A stretch of 64,000 nucleotides of DNA from Seiridium cupressi (GCA_036674765.1 JARVKI010000147.1:1-64000); one strand, 5' to 3'. Positions 22,580 through 33,903 are shown, counted from the first letter of the stretch. The notes: generated from the sequence alone by a model not told the origin. Translations and numbers: made by a program.

Positions 22580-23656
22580 ATGGCGGACATTCCGTCACTT
22601 GAACAAATTGCTGCGACCCGCAAGCAGATGGAAGACATGGAGCACACCTCGTTGTCGATCCTTGGGCCCTGTCCCTCCAATCTGATTCAGTCAACCATTG
22701 ACGTCCGTCTCCAAGACGGCTTCATCAGCCGGACCATACTGGTCAGGCCCGTGTCGAGAAATAAACCGTTCGCCTCAAGGCGGAGTGGGGACAAAGACAT
22801 CAATTTAGAGAAATTGCCCCTCGTTGTTCTTATGCACGGCGGGAGTTTCTCGCACTGCAGTCCAAATGCGTTTATCTCACCTGCTCGAGCATTCGCTTTG
22901 CATTTTAATGCCATTGTCGCCAGCGTAGCTTACAAGTTGGCACCTGAATGCCCCTTTCCCGCTCCAGCCCAGAGCGCCTGGGAGGTGACGGCGTGGCTTT
23001 CTGAGCCCAAGAATATCAACAAGATCATCAAAGACGAGGGCTTGGAGCTTGATCCCAGCCTGGGCTTCGTTTTGGGAGGGTTCAGCGCCGAGGCAAATCT
23101 CGCAGCAGTCATAGCCGGTATCAATAGTGCCTCCAAAGCAGGATACCGCGATGAACTGGTTCGGGGCATGCCGCCGATCGTGTCCGAGATCACCGGACTG
23201 TTCATCTCTATTCCTTGCCTTATGGAGGCTGATATTGTTCCCGCAGAATACTCGTACCTTTTTCGTTCACGCGACGAGCATGCGAATGCGCCATTTGTCA
23301 ATGCTCGCAGCCTACAGGAAGTCCGCCAAGTGTACAACCAGGATTTGCACTCGCCCTGGTTCTCGCCTTTGAACCTTGATCTCGCCAAAATTCAAGGACA
23401 CCATCCGGGGAAGGTTTACGTACACTACGGCGAGCTAGACATCCTCCGCGATGACGCGATAATTTACGAGCGCATACTCAAAGATGGGGGCTTGGCCGAG
23501 ACTCGAATAGATGCCTTCGTGGGCTATGACCACGCATGCTGGTGTAACCTGATGTTCGACCAAGCCCACACGGCTGAAATGAAGGAAAGAACCATGAATG
23601 GGATGGGATGGCTTCTGGGATCAGACTGGGATCGTTCTACTCCATTGTCACATTAA
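22580..23656 (+). CDS. Alpha/beta hydrolase (hormone-sensitive-lipase-like, fold 3)
   Basis: Single exon, 358 aa, ATG in the context aagATGGCG. The HSL-type oxyanion motif HGGSF is at residues 86-90 and YKLAPECPFPAPAQ follows at about 118, as in the family. The nucleophile elbow is GGFSAEANLAAV with Ser169; the acid is probably Asp287 in HYGELDILRDD and the base His318 in FVGYDHACW. The usual glycine after the serine (GxSxG) is glutamate (GAG) at residue 171, an unusual change close to the active site. Otherwise complete, without signal peptide, so a cytosolic esterase-like enzyme. Fungal members hydrolyse small esters or act in secondary metabolism; the substrate is unknown. Confidence 0.87.
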   Translation: MADIPSLEQIAATRKQMEDMEHTSLSILGPCPSNLIQSTIDVRLQDGFISRTILVRPVSRNKPFASRRSGDKDINLEKLPLVVLMHGGSFSHCSPNAFISPARAFALHFNAIVASVAYKLAPECPFPAPAQSAWEVTAWLSEPKNINKIIKDEGLELDPSLGFVLGGFSAEANLAAVIAGINSASKAGYRDELVRGMPPIVSEITGLFISIPCLMEADIVPAEYSYLFRSRDEHANAPFVNARSLQEVRQVYNQDLHSPWFSPLNLDLAKIQGHHPGKVYVHYGELDILRDDAIIYERILKDGGLAETRIDAFVGYDHACWCNLMFDQAHTAEMKERTMNGMGWLLGSDWDRSTPLSH

Positions 23657-24620
23657 ACTGGACTCTACATTTGCAGTACAGTGGTATTGATCAACTATAG
23701 CAGAAGATAGTGGCATACGACCCAATTGCCACACACAGATAAAACGATGTTAGTAGCTGGAAGCACATGAATCAGTGCTGAGGTATATTGACGAGACCAA
23801 CCCAGTGTAGACATCTATCTAGGCTATGTGGGGACGCACACGCTAGCTAAAAGATGTTGTCATGATGTTTTAAATTAGGTCACAATTTATATAGCAGGGA
23901 ACACGTAAGAGGTGTACCAATAGAAAAATACAACTAGAACCATCATTCGATTCTCCCTCTTAATATTTTACGACTCCGTATGTGATGGATTGTTAACCAT
24001 CTACTGTTCTGGCCTATAAACCGAAGCATGAAAAAGCGCGTTGACACATTTGTTTTTTTTTTTTTGTTTTTTTTTTTTTGTTTTTTTTTTTTTGGTTACA
24101 ACCTCCTTCACCTTATGCTAGCTGTAACTAGTGGCTTAGGTATTTTAGTTTCGCTATCTAGAACAAACCATCAATGTTGGTGGACTTGGCCAAAATAAGT
24201 TCCAATTCCTGTTTCTAATAGCTTGAAAATTTTAATAAGCGAAAGAAACGAGAAACAGATATATCCCCACTTCCCTAGTGTTCAAATATGCTTGATTCTT
24301 GGCGTTACTCACTCAGCTGACATAAAGTGAATGTTGTCGGACTAGCAGGGGGTTCTTTGGATAGGAGTTTTCAGAAGAATTAGGCTTTGGCAGAATGCAA
24401 AGGCGGCGAGAGGCCTTATTAATGATTAATACATCCTAATTATACTCCTTTCCATATGGATCACGACAAGTCTGTGTTATATTTACTAACTTGTTATACA
24501 TAATCCCGAAAGCTGATGCTTTTTTCTACGAGATTTATCTTTTGCTTTGAATGCGCGGGCTCGGTCTTCCTTCGCTCTTCCCCTTTCCCGTGCTTCCAGC
24601 AAGCCTGGATTCCCTGGCGC
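23657..24620. other. Intergenic with a (T13G)3 tract, no gene seen
   Basis: About 960 bp at the convergent ends of the hydrolase and SprT-like genes. Contains the 14 bp tandem tract listed separately; otherwise nothing recognised. Confidence 0.5.
24053..24094 (+). repeat. Perfect tandem repeat (T13 G) x 3
   Basis: Three exact units of thirteen T and one G, 14 bp each: G at 24066, 24080 and 24094. Located in the spacer after the alpha/beta hydrolase. Confidence 0.95.
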
Positions 24621-25244
24621 CTAGACAAGGAGCGTGTCCAAGATGAAGAGGTAGAGCTTGCACCAGTCGAGCGAGTGCGCTCCGAGGTCGCTCATATCGG
24701 GCGCGTTGGGGCGGGAAAAGTCATGGGCGAAGATGAAGAGACAAGCGTGGGCCATCTCATGCGCAAGCGTTCCGACATACTTGCCAGCACGCGGCTTTTC
24801 GTTCTCAGCTATAAAAATACGCAGACAATTGTCCTCTTGCCGGTATGCGCCGCGTCGGTCTGACGAGGACGGTGTCTTTTCGATTGATAGCTTTAGGAGT
24901 TGCTCGTCATTACTTCGTCCAACCTTGCCCCGCATTACACCAAAGAAGAATGCTTCGTCGAGCTCCTCTATAATAAATTCAACTTGCGCCTTAACTTGAT
25001 CGAACGATTCGTCGTGATCTCCCATGCCACTCAGCGCAGTTCTAAGTCCCGACAACCGATCATCATCCGGTTTTGTTGCCGCTAGAGATTGCTCTTTTAC
25101 GAGCTTCCGAAGTTGGCGCTTCGAGTAAGGAGCCTTGTCGTGAATTCGTCGAAAATCCGTTGAGATCGGTCGATATTTCCGTGCCCGCTCCCTGAGGTTA
25201 TGAGCTACCTCTTTCTCCTTCTTTCGAGTCTCTTCTGATACCAT
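24621..25244 (-). CDS. SprT-like zinc-metalloprotease-type protein
   Basis: Single exon, 207 aa. The central part has the zinc-binding signature TLAHEMAHACLFIF (HExxH, at about residues 159-163), followed about 25 residues later by LGAHSLDWCKLYLF, whose His is the likely third ligand as in SprT-like domains (PF10263). The N-terminal 90 residues are charged and helical (MVSEETRKKEKEVAHNLRER). SprT/Spartan proteins act on DNA-protein crosslinks, but fungi have many short SprT-like proteins of unknown role, and this one lacks a visible zinc ribbon or DNA-binding tail. The adjacent plus-strand open frames are antisense shadows. Confidence 0.75.
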   Translation of the reverse strand: MVSEETRKKEKEVAHNLRERARKYRPISTDFRRIHDKAPYSKRQLRKLVKEQSLAATKPDDDRLSGLRTALSGMGDHDESFDQVKAQVEFIIEELDEAFFFGVMRGKVGRSNDEQLLKLSIEKTPSSSDRRGAYRQEDNCLRIFIAENEKPRAGKYVGTLAHEMAHACLFIFAHDFSRPNAPDMSDLGAHSLDWCKLYLFILDTLLV

Positions 25245-26541
25245 AATCAGAAATGCCGTAACAGTAGACGACTTTAGATCACCCTACGATAGAGGAGACA
25301 CAACTCTCTTTTGTTCAAAACGATGATCGAAGAAGTAAGACCTGGAGAACTTTTATGATGGCATACCCAGATGTGATTAAGAGACGTTGAGGTTAATCAT
25401 GAGATATTACAAAATCACACTCTGTGGTATCGATTTCGAAGTCTGACATTTATGATAAGGCAAGAGTTTGCGGCTGCCATGACATTACATGCAGTGGTTA
25501 TGCAATAGATGAGATGTTGCTGACTGCAACATATTTCATTTCAGTGATCGTGATTCACCCATCTTTTCATCCGACAGTCCTGTACCGCCCCGTTGGAGTT
25601 TTCCCAAAACAACCGGCTGTGTCTCAACAGACCTTAAGATGACCTAGTGTCCACTCAAATCACCGCTCTGTATGTGAGTATGTTGTCGTGGAGCTCTCCG
25701 TCTGACCAAATATAAGGTTCGTCCATTATTGTTAGACAAACGAACACCAGTTGAAGTATCGTTGCCGTCACACCAATGTGTACTCTGCTTAGGTGGCTAA
25801 TGATATTATTGTTCAGACGCTTGTTTCCAATTTCTTCTCACCAACAACAACGGCTACGGGCGCTTAATTGTCGAGTGGCCTCTGGGCCGCTGACACCAGA
25901 AGCGATCTGGCGTGGCATTACGCCAAATGTGGGTTCCGCGTTGGCGTAGCACCCCCGTGTGCGTTCTCATCAGCGACAGGGATCGGATATCTTAGTAGTG
26001 CGTCGGCTCGGCTGTTAGGCGCCAACAAGGATCGGGTGTGATAAGCCCGCGTAGCCACCACATATTATGGTCCCCCACTAAGCCATTATTTGAAACACCA
26101 CAATATATGCGTAGATTTATGTACGTCCTCGAGGTCATTTATATGCAGCCACTGAAGTACCTCCGAGATATGTAAGTATGAGACGAATAAGGGGATTATG
26201 ATCTCAAAGTGCGCTGCTCGTAGGTAAGGCCGAGCTTTCAATACGGCATATGGTATAGGAGCTAGAAGTAGAGGAAAGGTTGAAGTGCGCCTAAGTAGAT
26301 TTTGCGCTACATATCATATACGGGTCGCACGAAATGAGCGTGGTAAGAACTAGAAGCGTTTTGAATTCTTATTGCCAATTACGCTATGTCGCATCCTTTG
26401 AAATGGCGTCTATGGCATCAAATAGGCCCATGGCCGTTCAGGCAATAATTCAATCTCCGCGAAAAACGAATCTATCAACCATTGATGCGATACGCGTCAA
26501 TTACAAACCAGAGACTCCGCGTTATGAACTCCACAAGCAAT
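25245..26541. other. Intergenic, no gene seen
   Basis: About 1.3 kb. Promoter of the SprT-like gene at the left end. Short frames at 25424-25642 and 26334-26642 carry nothing recognisable. Confidence 0.5.
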
Positions 26542-27174
26542 TCACTCATAGACCTCCACGTCCTCAAGACTCACCAACGCATCGCCTGGAAGATTCTGGC
26601 GAGCCGGCCAGGTCTCTCGGCTCGATTCATTCTCGCGCTTGAAGTGTTTTATAATGACTTGACGAATTGTGCTTTGAAAGAATGGCGGCACCTTTTCGAA
26701 CTTTGGATGCAATTGACCATTGGTAAAGACTCCAGCGTTGCGGTTCTGGGCGTTATCGCACAAAACGTTATGCTCTGCCATCACTCGTGCATACATGTCG
26801 CTAATCAGTTTTTAAGTCTTCTTCCGACGAGTGCTTGTTGCGATATATCTTGTAGTGCATGGACGACTTCTTTGGGCCAGATGGGAGAAACTTTTGGACC
26901 ATGATGAAGTGGGTCCTATAGGATATCGTGTCAGAATATGAGGGGTGTATCTATTTGAATACAGGCTTTAACTCACAAGAACAGACATGGAAGAGTTCAG
27001 GAAGTAGTGAGTGCTCGACACACTAAGGCCTAGGTCTAGTTGCTCTGGCGTATAAGCATAACGGTGCTGTATGTGTCCATCCTTGAAATCACTGTCGAAC
27101 GAATCCAAGTTCAAGAAAGGAGGTACATCTGCGTGGGTGGTTGGGCAGTGGTAGCACTCATTGAAGCAAGCCCA
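26542..27174 (-). pseudogene. Decayed Rieske-type oxygenase (choline-monooxygenase-like), catalytic domain only
   Basis: Minus-strand pieces in order: FNECYHCPTTHADVPPFLN (about 27165-27110), which is the N-x-E-C-Y-H-C-x3-H iron-site motif of ring-hydroxylating/CMO-type alpha subunits; then DSFDSDFKDGHIQHRYAYTP and THYFLNSSMSV; after an intron-like gap (about 26976-26916) HFIMVQKFLPSG and SMHYKIYRNKHSSEEDLK; after a frameshift near 26800 DMYARVMAEHNVLCDNAQNR, NAGVFTNGQLHPKFEKVP and the C-terminus ending at 26542. The Rieske 2Fe-2S domain (CxH...CxxH) that should precede it was not found, and stops interrupt the sequence upstream of the FNECYHC block. So this is a truncated, frameshifted relic. 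Confidence 0.75.
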
Positions 27175-27723
27175 CGGAGCTGCAAGCTACAAGCCCTAGC
27201 TTGCAGATATCGAAAAACTGGTGGTAAGCAGCACAAGAGTCGTAGCTAGGCTGTTGCTGTTGCCAACTACTGTAAGATAGATCTATTTACCTATCAAAAC
27301 AGTCCATAATAGTAATGCTACAGTCAAATATATTCATATTAGGCATATTATCATCAAATAGGTTGTTACTCCTTATGGGTAATAAGGCTTTGGAAGATAA
27401 CCGAATATCGTTAATGTGGTATTTCCCTCCTTTTCGGTTCCAAATAACATGATGACACTTTTTAACCGAAAAACAAATATTAAGATTTAAGAAGGCGTTT
27501 TACTTACTTGTAGCCCTCTTTTCTTCGACTTTAAACCTGCTCGATGAGTCAGTTGAGTCATGATGTCTTACAACAGTTTACGCCACACATCTCTCATTGT
27601 CTTTATATTTAGTGCGGATGTTTCCGCTAGGACTGCACATTAGTTCCCTACAACTTTCTCGATGGTCATGACTAACTGCGGAGTTCGACTTAATCATTAC
27701 TAGATTGTTACATTACATTCACG
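27175..27723. other. Intergenic, no gene seen
   Basis: The N-terminal Rieske domain of the neighbouring relic would lie here but is absent. The right part is the promoter of the secreted-protein gene. Confidence 0.5.
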
Positions 27724-28418
27724 ATGCATATCTTATTTATCGTCTATACGATCACAATGGCCACTTTCGGCATGGCGGGGCCAATACAAAGCCGCGCGCT
27801 CACGAACGTCACGTCCGTCGCAAACTTTGATCAATTCCCATGTAGTACGCCTAGTAAGCTTGGAATCGAAGTGCGCCAAAACCTGAGGACGTACCAGGTC
27901 TTCCTCGGCAGAATATGTATGTATTCCAACGAAGCCGGAGTACTAAGGTCCGTACTAAAGCTGGCGGTGCAGATCTTTTGCAACCAGGACTCAAAAATGG
28001 ATCTGTCACTATCGGTGCGGTGCCGTCATCTGGACGGAATGTTGCAGCTTATTTGCAGACCACTGACCCATTCATTGTTCCCTTTATCACGACCCCACCT
28101 GGCCGAACGAATGTCACGTCATTCGACGTAGAATCCTTCAGCTTTGGATGTGTATATGGGTCTGGTGGCGGCACTGCACAAGGCGTATCTTCATGTTCCG
28201 TGATAGTGAGCGGATTCAGCAACGGTCGAAATGTGGCCAGCCAGCAGTTTGAGTACCGGCCGGGACGAGGGGTTAAGGCCAACATGACAGGGGCACGTTT
28301 GAAAGCTGCATTCAAGAACCTCGATAGGGTTGAGTTTACAACAATCTACCCCACCTCTGTCCAGCAAAATGGAGCAACCTATCTTGATGATATCAAGCAC
28401 ACGGTCCACGAACGATGA
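27724..28418 (+). CDS. Small secreted protein, unknown function
   Basis: Exon 1 27724-27916 and exon 2 27973-28418 joined over a 56 bp intron with a GTATGT donor, a TACTAA branch site and a GGTGCAG acceptor; 212 aa. A signal peptide is clear (MHILFIVYTITMATFGMAGP) and several NxT/S glycosylation sites follow. The mature part begins with NFDQFPC and contains SSGRNVAAYLQTTDP, TSFDVESFSFGCVYGSG and SCSVIVSGF, a pattern of alternating beta strands seen in a common family of fungal secreted proteins with a ...FDLxSFYFGC... signature. Function unknown; probably extracellular or wall-associated. The splice brings two different frames together, so neither open frame alone gives the protein. Confidence 0.75.
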
Positions 28419-30394
28419 GCCTCAGTGGCCCAGTATCGGGTGTGATTTCGATGATCACGAGTGTTATTATGGAACAGCGACGCTATACCGGCGACTTTGG
28501 AGATACTTGACACACCATGGAGCTTTACAGAGAAAAACTTGTCAGAAGTAAATCCACTGCTGTCACGAGATCGCCGCCACAGCACAAAGTCATACCTGGG
28601 TATTTCTTTCTTTCAATTTCATCAGTGGGGGAAATCGATGTTCATAAGACGACTCACTGGTCTTACGGTTCTTTACTCAACGTAGCAGCTATCGTTATGC
28701 CACAACTTTATTTTGTCATATGAATTTGCATGGAAATGGAGATATTTTTATCTTCAAGCATTTGCATTTTCGCACATGACTCTCTGAAATCCCCTAGATT
28801 CTGGCTACACCGCCGTTCAGGATCAATTGACCCAGACTGCACCTCATTGTTTTGTCGGGTTGTGCTAGCCTTCAAACAGGGTTTACACTATTAGACCATG
28901 TTGAATCATGCGACAGCCGAGACTCGGGGATCATCATCATCAGCGCAAGTACTCTAATCACCCGCATTTAGTGAACTCATCAGCGGGCGGTAGGCTATAT
29001 TTTTGACTATCTATTCTGAAATATATTGTTGTGTTACAATATACGAATGCAAGAGGTATAACTGCTGGCAAAACCTTCCCCGTTGCTATTTCACGTAGCA
29101 TAGGTGACGTTGACACGACATTGAGCTTTTGTAGGGATTTCTAGCTTTATTCCCAAAAGGTGATACTACACGGCCCCTTAATCAAATAAGTTGGTTTAAA
29201 CCCCGAGAACGAATTTTGGTGTGTTCAGGGCATGGCCGAGGTAGTCAGACATGGCGCTCTAGGCCAGTCCAGCTCGAAAGCGCCACTTCATTGAATCCCG
29301 ACCGAGATTTGATGTGTCGCACTTCATTGGTTGACATATATCTGGAATTACTCATGACTGAGTACAGTGTTCCAAATCCTGCGTCATACGTCGCGGAACC
29401 GGACAGCCGACACCCTCGAGACTCGGCGGTCAATCTGATATGCCTTAAAGATTGTGGATGGATGAATTGACTCCAAAGGCCTTCTTTTAATCAAATTTTG
29501 TTATGTAAATTCACCTGTGACGACCGCTATAGGTTATGGCTGTACTCGAATGAAGAAAGAAATCATGTAAATTTAGCCCAAATCAAAGGCCAGCCTCGTG
29601 AAATATGCCATCAATGTTCTGGTTCCCTTGCAAAACAAGCACTTAAAGAATATGATACTGGTGTAGACCTACGGACAGCCAAATTTTGGTGGAATAATAG
29701 GCGAAATGATGACCCTAACGGAATGAGCGATCAAATTTCCTGGCTTCGGACTTAAGTCGGAATAAGAGTCGCATAATAATACGTAACAGGAGGTAAAAAA
29801 CCACGTAAGAGGTTGAGACCGAGCGATTGGAGTTGTTTCCCGTGATTGCACCAGTGGAAGTGCATTACAAATTATTTCAATTCCGCCGGCCACCCCGCCA
29901 CCAGAAGTATGACCACGACGTTGGGTAATTTGGGACTGTTGCAGGTCTGCCCTGCCTCAAGCTGACTCGAACTGATCCGAAAGCTTGGGTCAACGGCATG
30001 GCCTACGCATGTTGCTTAGTTAGTTGTCTCGGAACACAAATTCACGGCATTTAACAGCACATCCCATTGGTCGAACGGCCCAGGTACACCTTTATTCCTG
30101 ACTAGAAATCCGACTAAGAACATTCTAAAGAAGGGCAATCGGGAACTCCCGTAATTATAGAGACATTCAGGGACAAGCTACAAGCGGACATCGCGGGTCT
30201 GGTACCAAAGTGCGGCTTCAATCATCGTCATGCCGATTCCAATAGTTCTAGGACCTGGGTACCGTCTCTTTCTTTCGTTCCGTTGTTGTAAATGGGTATA
30301 TATGGAGGGTAGGAACATCTCTGTTTCCATTCCTGACAACACATCTCCATTCATCACGCCCACCTCAGTATACAAACATCAAACACATTGCGAA
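28419..30394. other. Long intergenic stretch, no gene seen
   Basis: About 2 kb. Open frames at 29216-29470 and 29498-29755 have no recognisable content. The right end is the promoter of the GDSL esterase. Confidence 0.5.
30297..30303 (+). promoter_or_regulatory. TATA-like box of the GDSL esterase gene
   Basis: TATATAT, about 92 bp before the ATG at 30395. Confidence 0.4.
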
Positions 30395-31473
30395 ATGGCA
30401 CCATCTATCTTCACTACAACTCTCTGGAGCCTCGCTTCACTAGGCAGTTTTGCACAAGCTGCCTTCAGCTTTTCCAACGTCAAGCAAGTCGTTGCCTTCG
30501 GCGATTCGTACAGCTTTACACAGGGATCCATTGGGCAACCGAACAAAACATTCATTGGATCCTATCTCCAATATGCCTACACGGCCTCGCAATTGCTGAA
30601 CACCACGATCATTCAAAACTTCACAGGAACAGCTGAAGGTGGGCCTAATTGGCTGCAACACCTTACGGGCTGTTCAGTTGCTGATGGATCCTACTTGCCT
30701 GCAAATTGTTCAACAGCCCTTTGGAACTTCGCCTATGCAGGAGCCAGCGTTGGCGACGAATTCGTACCCAGGCATACCAAATACACCATACCACTTGTCA
30801 ACCAAACTTCCAGGTTTTTGAAGTATGGAGAGCCTGTGCTGAGATCGAAGGGGCTCCTTAACAAGAGCACTGCCCTGGTAACGATATGGATCGGCGTGAA
30901 CGATATTTTCGACACTCAGACCTATAAGCCATCCAGTGTCACCTACCAAGATTTCTGGGCAAGAGAAATCAACGGCGTGTTTGAACAGAGCGTGAAACCG
31001 CTGTACGACAATGGCTTCAAGAACTTTCTGTTCATGAATCTGCCACCACTAGATCGTACAACCGCAAACCAGAGGACCTCCACCCCTTACCCTTCGAAAG
31101 CCCAGGTCGACTTGTGGGGAGAAATCTTGGCAAACACCACTCGATCCTTCCAAGCTAATCATACGGATGCCAAGGCAATGCTGTACGATGCCAATGCTTT
31201 CCTGAATACGGTCATGAACAATGCGAGCAGTTACGGGCTCACAAGGACCGCCTCGTACTGCGCTGGATGGGATCAACTTGGTGTTCTAACGAACCCTGCG
31301 GCATACGGATGTTCTTCGCTAAGCAAGTACTTCTGGTATAATGCTGCACATCTGTAAGTAACCTGCTCACTCTTTAGTCAATATGCTGGCTTTCTAACCA
31401 CCGTCATAGTTCATCAGAAGTCCATAGAATTATGGCGTCAAGCGTCAAATCCTTCCTGCTGTCTCAAAAGTGA
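30395..31473 (+). CDS. Secreted GDSL/SGNH esterase (carbohydrate esterase 16-like)
   Basis: Exon 1 30395-31353 and exon 2 31410-31473 joined over a 56 bp intron (GTAAGT donor, GTCATAG acceptor); 340 aa. The start at 30395 gives a good signal peptide (MAPSIFTTTLWSLASLGSFA). SGNH blocks: block I VVAFGDSYSFTQGS with the nucleophile Ser38; block II Gly in NFAYAGASVG; block III GVND in WIGVNDIF; block V around YFWYNAAHL with His319. The aspartate usually three residues before the catalytic His (DxxH) is Asn here. Many NxT/S sites support secretion. CE16-type enzymes remove acetyl groups from hemicellulose oligomers; that substrate is inferred from the family. An in-frame ATG at 30230 precedes but would hide the signal peptide. 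Confidence 0.88.
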
Positions 31474-31953
31474 TTCAGCTTTTCGACAATTTTTCCTTTA
31501 CGGTTGCTTGTGCATTTTATAGAAGTAATAGAATGTATTTATGGCGTATCATTAAGATAGAGTTGAATTATCTAGAATAATAAGAGCATCAAACTTCACG
31601 TTATATTGCCACAGAGTGATTCTTGGCCGTTCCATCTAGACATAAAGCCATTCTAATAACTTGAGAGGCTAAAATTGCATCGACTGATGCGCCACAAACT
31701 AATTTGATAGGTTTTATGATTCACGGATAGAAGGAGAGCCTTTCTGAAACAGCAGCCGCGTAGGCTGTATCTGCTGTTGTTATGTGGTGGCGCAGAAGGC
31801 AGCAGACGAGCTCGACGAAAAGCATACATGGCAGGGCATTCGTCTCTGTTGGTTCCTGCTAAAGTGAACTAATTGTATCTTTATTAATATACTCCAATCA
31901 ATCGAATACCGTGGTGATGTTATTTTGGAATGGTGTTATATGCTAAAGGCATG
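31474..31953. other. Convergent intergenic spacer
   Basis: AT-rich spacer between the 3' ends of the esterase and HET genes; nothing recognised. Confidence 0.5.
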
Positions 31954-33903
31954 TCATATTATCGTAAATGTACAGCTGCCCGCCTTTTTCATGGTATTTA
32001 TCGAGGGGTCGTCGCTAGTGATCCTTACGATGCCGAGTCGTTTGAAGACATCCCGCTTTGACGGAGCTGCGCCTAGAACTGGGCAGTAATAATTGCTCCT
32101 GACGTCGCACGAAACAAGCAGCAGATGCACCTGGTTAGATGCCATGCCAGTAAAATCCTGCTCACCAAACGGGTCAGCGCTGATAATTCCCAGTGGCGTG
32201 TCGACCATTCTCCAAGAGTCTTTCATGTCGGTGTGGGAAAACGGTTCAAGCCAATGATCAGCCTTGAACCAAACATGTCCATCTCCTAGTTGGACTTTGT
32301 AGGCTGTGGGGAAATTCCTTCGCCTTATGATACTGCTTTGGACGCTAGGTCCGCGAATCACAATTGAGCCGGATTGCACCCTCCCAAATGGGGAAACCTC
32401 CCAGAGCAGATCCACAATAATGTTATCAGCCCAAAGCCCGGCTACATACTGTGAACCAGTGTGTCGATGGATATAATGGGCAATTCCGGACAAGGCCGGA
32501 AGTTTGTCCTCGGGGTACGTGAGACGTCGGCGTGAGAATTCTGATACCACACTATGCCAATGCTCGAACACTGAGTTCGACAAATTGAGAATTCCAAGGT
32601 TTGGCATGGGCCTAGTAGTGGGTACCTGGCATTCGCAATCGTGAACCGTGTTGTATTGCCACTGCAGCTCCTCTGGCGAGAATGCTGCATATCTCGTCGA
32701 CAGCACTTTTTCCTGCAATGCCCAACCTCGGAAGTCCAGAGGGTCGCGGAGCCATGTATCGTCGAGTCTGTACACGTTGTGATGCCCGCGTAAGCAGCAC
32801 GGCCTTGCGGCGATGATGACTTCGCCATGCCGATGCGTGATAGTCACGTTCTCCGACTCTGCCCAGGGGCGAGTCTTTAAAAAGGACTCAGACGCAGATT
32901 CAGCAGAAGAACTCGCGATCGTGATATGCGACTCCTTGTATATTTGACCCATCTTCGCCGATTGATCTTCCCAGTCTTCGAGACTGTCCTGCAGAATGCA
33001 GAGAGAGCCGATCCATATATATGTCAACCCAAGGCGATATGCAATTTCGATAGCGTCAGAGATGGTCTTTGGAAGATGTATGACGCTAAATCCGGCTGTC
33101 AAATCATGGATGTTGCTCTTGGTGGCCTTGAAGGAGACTCCATCACCCCAGCAGTAGCTCAGAGTAGCATAGCGGTAATTCGAACGAGGACTGATCTCAA
33201 CAATTTTCAGTTCACCTCTGTGATAAAGCGCGAGATCGACAAGTCGTTTTGGCGATGTAGACTCCCCTGTTTGGCACAGATGGTGTGTTCGTACACAAGT
33301 GTCCATGCAACCCTTCAGAAAGGCAATCGAGCTTTCCGACAAGGGGCCTCTACCAATGTGAGGTCGAGTGGGTATATTCTGTAGAACGGCGCTGTTGGTT
33401 TTCTTGCCTGCCACAGTCAAGCATATATACCCATAGTCTGGGAGGGGTGAGGTGTTCTTACCTTCTACCCGGTATACCTCCAGAGTATCTCCCTGGTCAT
33501 TGCCCAAGTACACCACCGGGGTATGACCATGGCTGAGTTTGATGCGACAATTACGAGAACTTCTCGAGCTCATAATTCTATCCAGAAGCATGCAGAAATC
33601 ACATCCTTTGCTGGCAGCTTCCTTGACCTTGGAAATCGAGGCAGACATAACCGCCCGCCAGCCGTCTTCAGAGGAGAAAACAAGAGCGATGCGACCACTC
33701 AGACCTGACCTAGACCTAGTTTGGCTGCAAGATTCAGGTGCAAAGGGCTCCGATAGGTGGTTCATAAACTCTAGATCTAAGTTGCAGCAAAGCGCGCAAC
33801 GATCTATGGACTGATCATGCAGGCCCCGGCCGCCTTCTTGCACTATCGATGAAGCTTCCAGAGGAACACCAGCAGGCCTCAAAAGCACACTCGCTCGGCT
33901 CAT
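31954..33903 (-). CDS. HET (heterokaryon incompatibility) domain protein
   Basis: Single exon, 649 aa. The HET domain (PF06985) is complete: NYRYATLSYCWGDGVSFKAT at about residue 245, LPKTISDAIEIAYRLGLTYI then WIGSLCILQDSLEDWEDQS (the usual WIDSLCI has Gly for Asp), and MGQIYKESHITIASSSAES. Downstream are the conserved RGWALQEKVLSTRYAAFSPE and the TYPEDKLPALSGIA motif. The N-terminal Cys-rich CALCCNLDLEF and GCDFCMLLDRI are typical of these proteins. HET proteins can trigger cell death when incompatible strains fuse; most copies in fungal genomes have no known partner. It has no visible NACHT or WD repeat. Confidence 0.92.
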   Translation of the reverse strand: MSRASVLLRPAGVPLEASSIVQEGGRGLHDQSIDRCALCCNLDLEFMNHLSEPFAPESCSQTRSRSGLSGRIALVFSSEDGWRAVMSASISKVKEAASKGCDFCMLLDRIMSSRSSRNCRIKLSHGHTPVVYLGNDQGDTLEVYRVEGKNTSPLPDYGYICLTVAGKKTNSAVLQNIPTRPHIGRGPLSESSIAFLKGCMDTCVRTHHLCQTGESTSPKRLVDLALYHRGELKIVEISPRSNYRYATLSYCWGDGVSFKATKSNIHDLTAGFSVIHLPKTISDAIEIAYRLGLTYIWIGSLCILQDSLEDWEDQSAKMGQIYKESHITIASSSAESASESFLKTRPWAESENVTITHRHGEVIIAARPCCLRGHHNVYRLDDTWLRDPLDFRGWALQEKVLSTRYAAFSPEELQWQYNTVHDCECQVPTTRPMPNLGILNLSNSVFEHWHSVVSEFSRRRLTYPEDKLPALSGIAHYIHRHTGSQYVAGLWADNIIVDLLWEVSPFGRVQSGSIVIRGPSVQSSIIRRRNFPTAYKVQLGDGHVWFKADHWLEPFSHTDMKDSWRMVDTPLGIISADPFGEQDFTGMASNQVHLLLVSCDVRSNYYCPVLGAAPSKRDVFKRLGIVRITSDDPSINTMKKAGSCTFTII

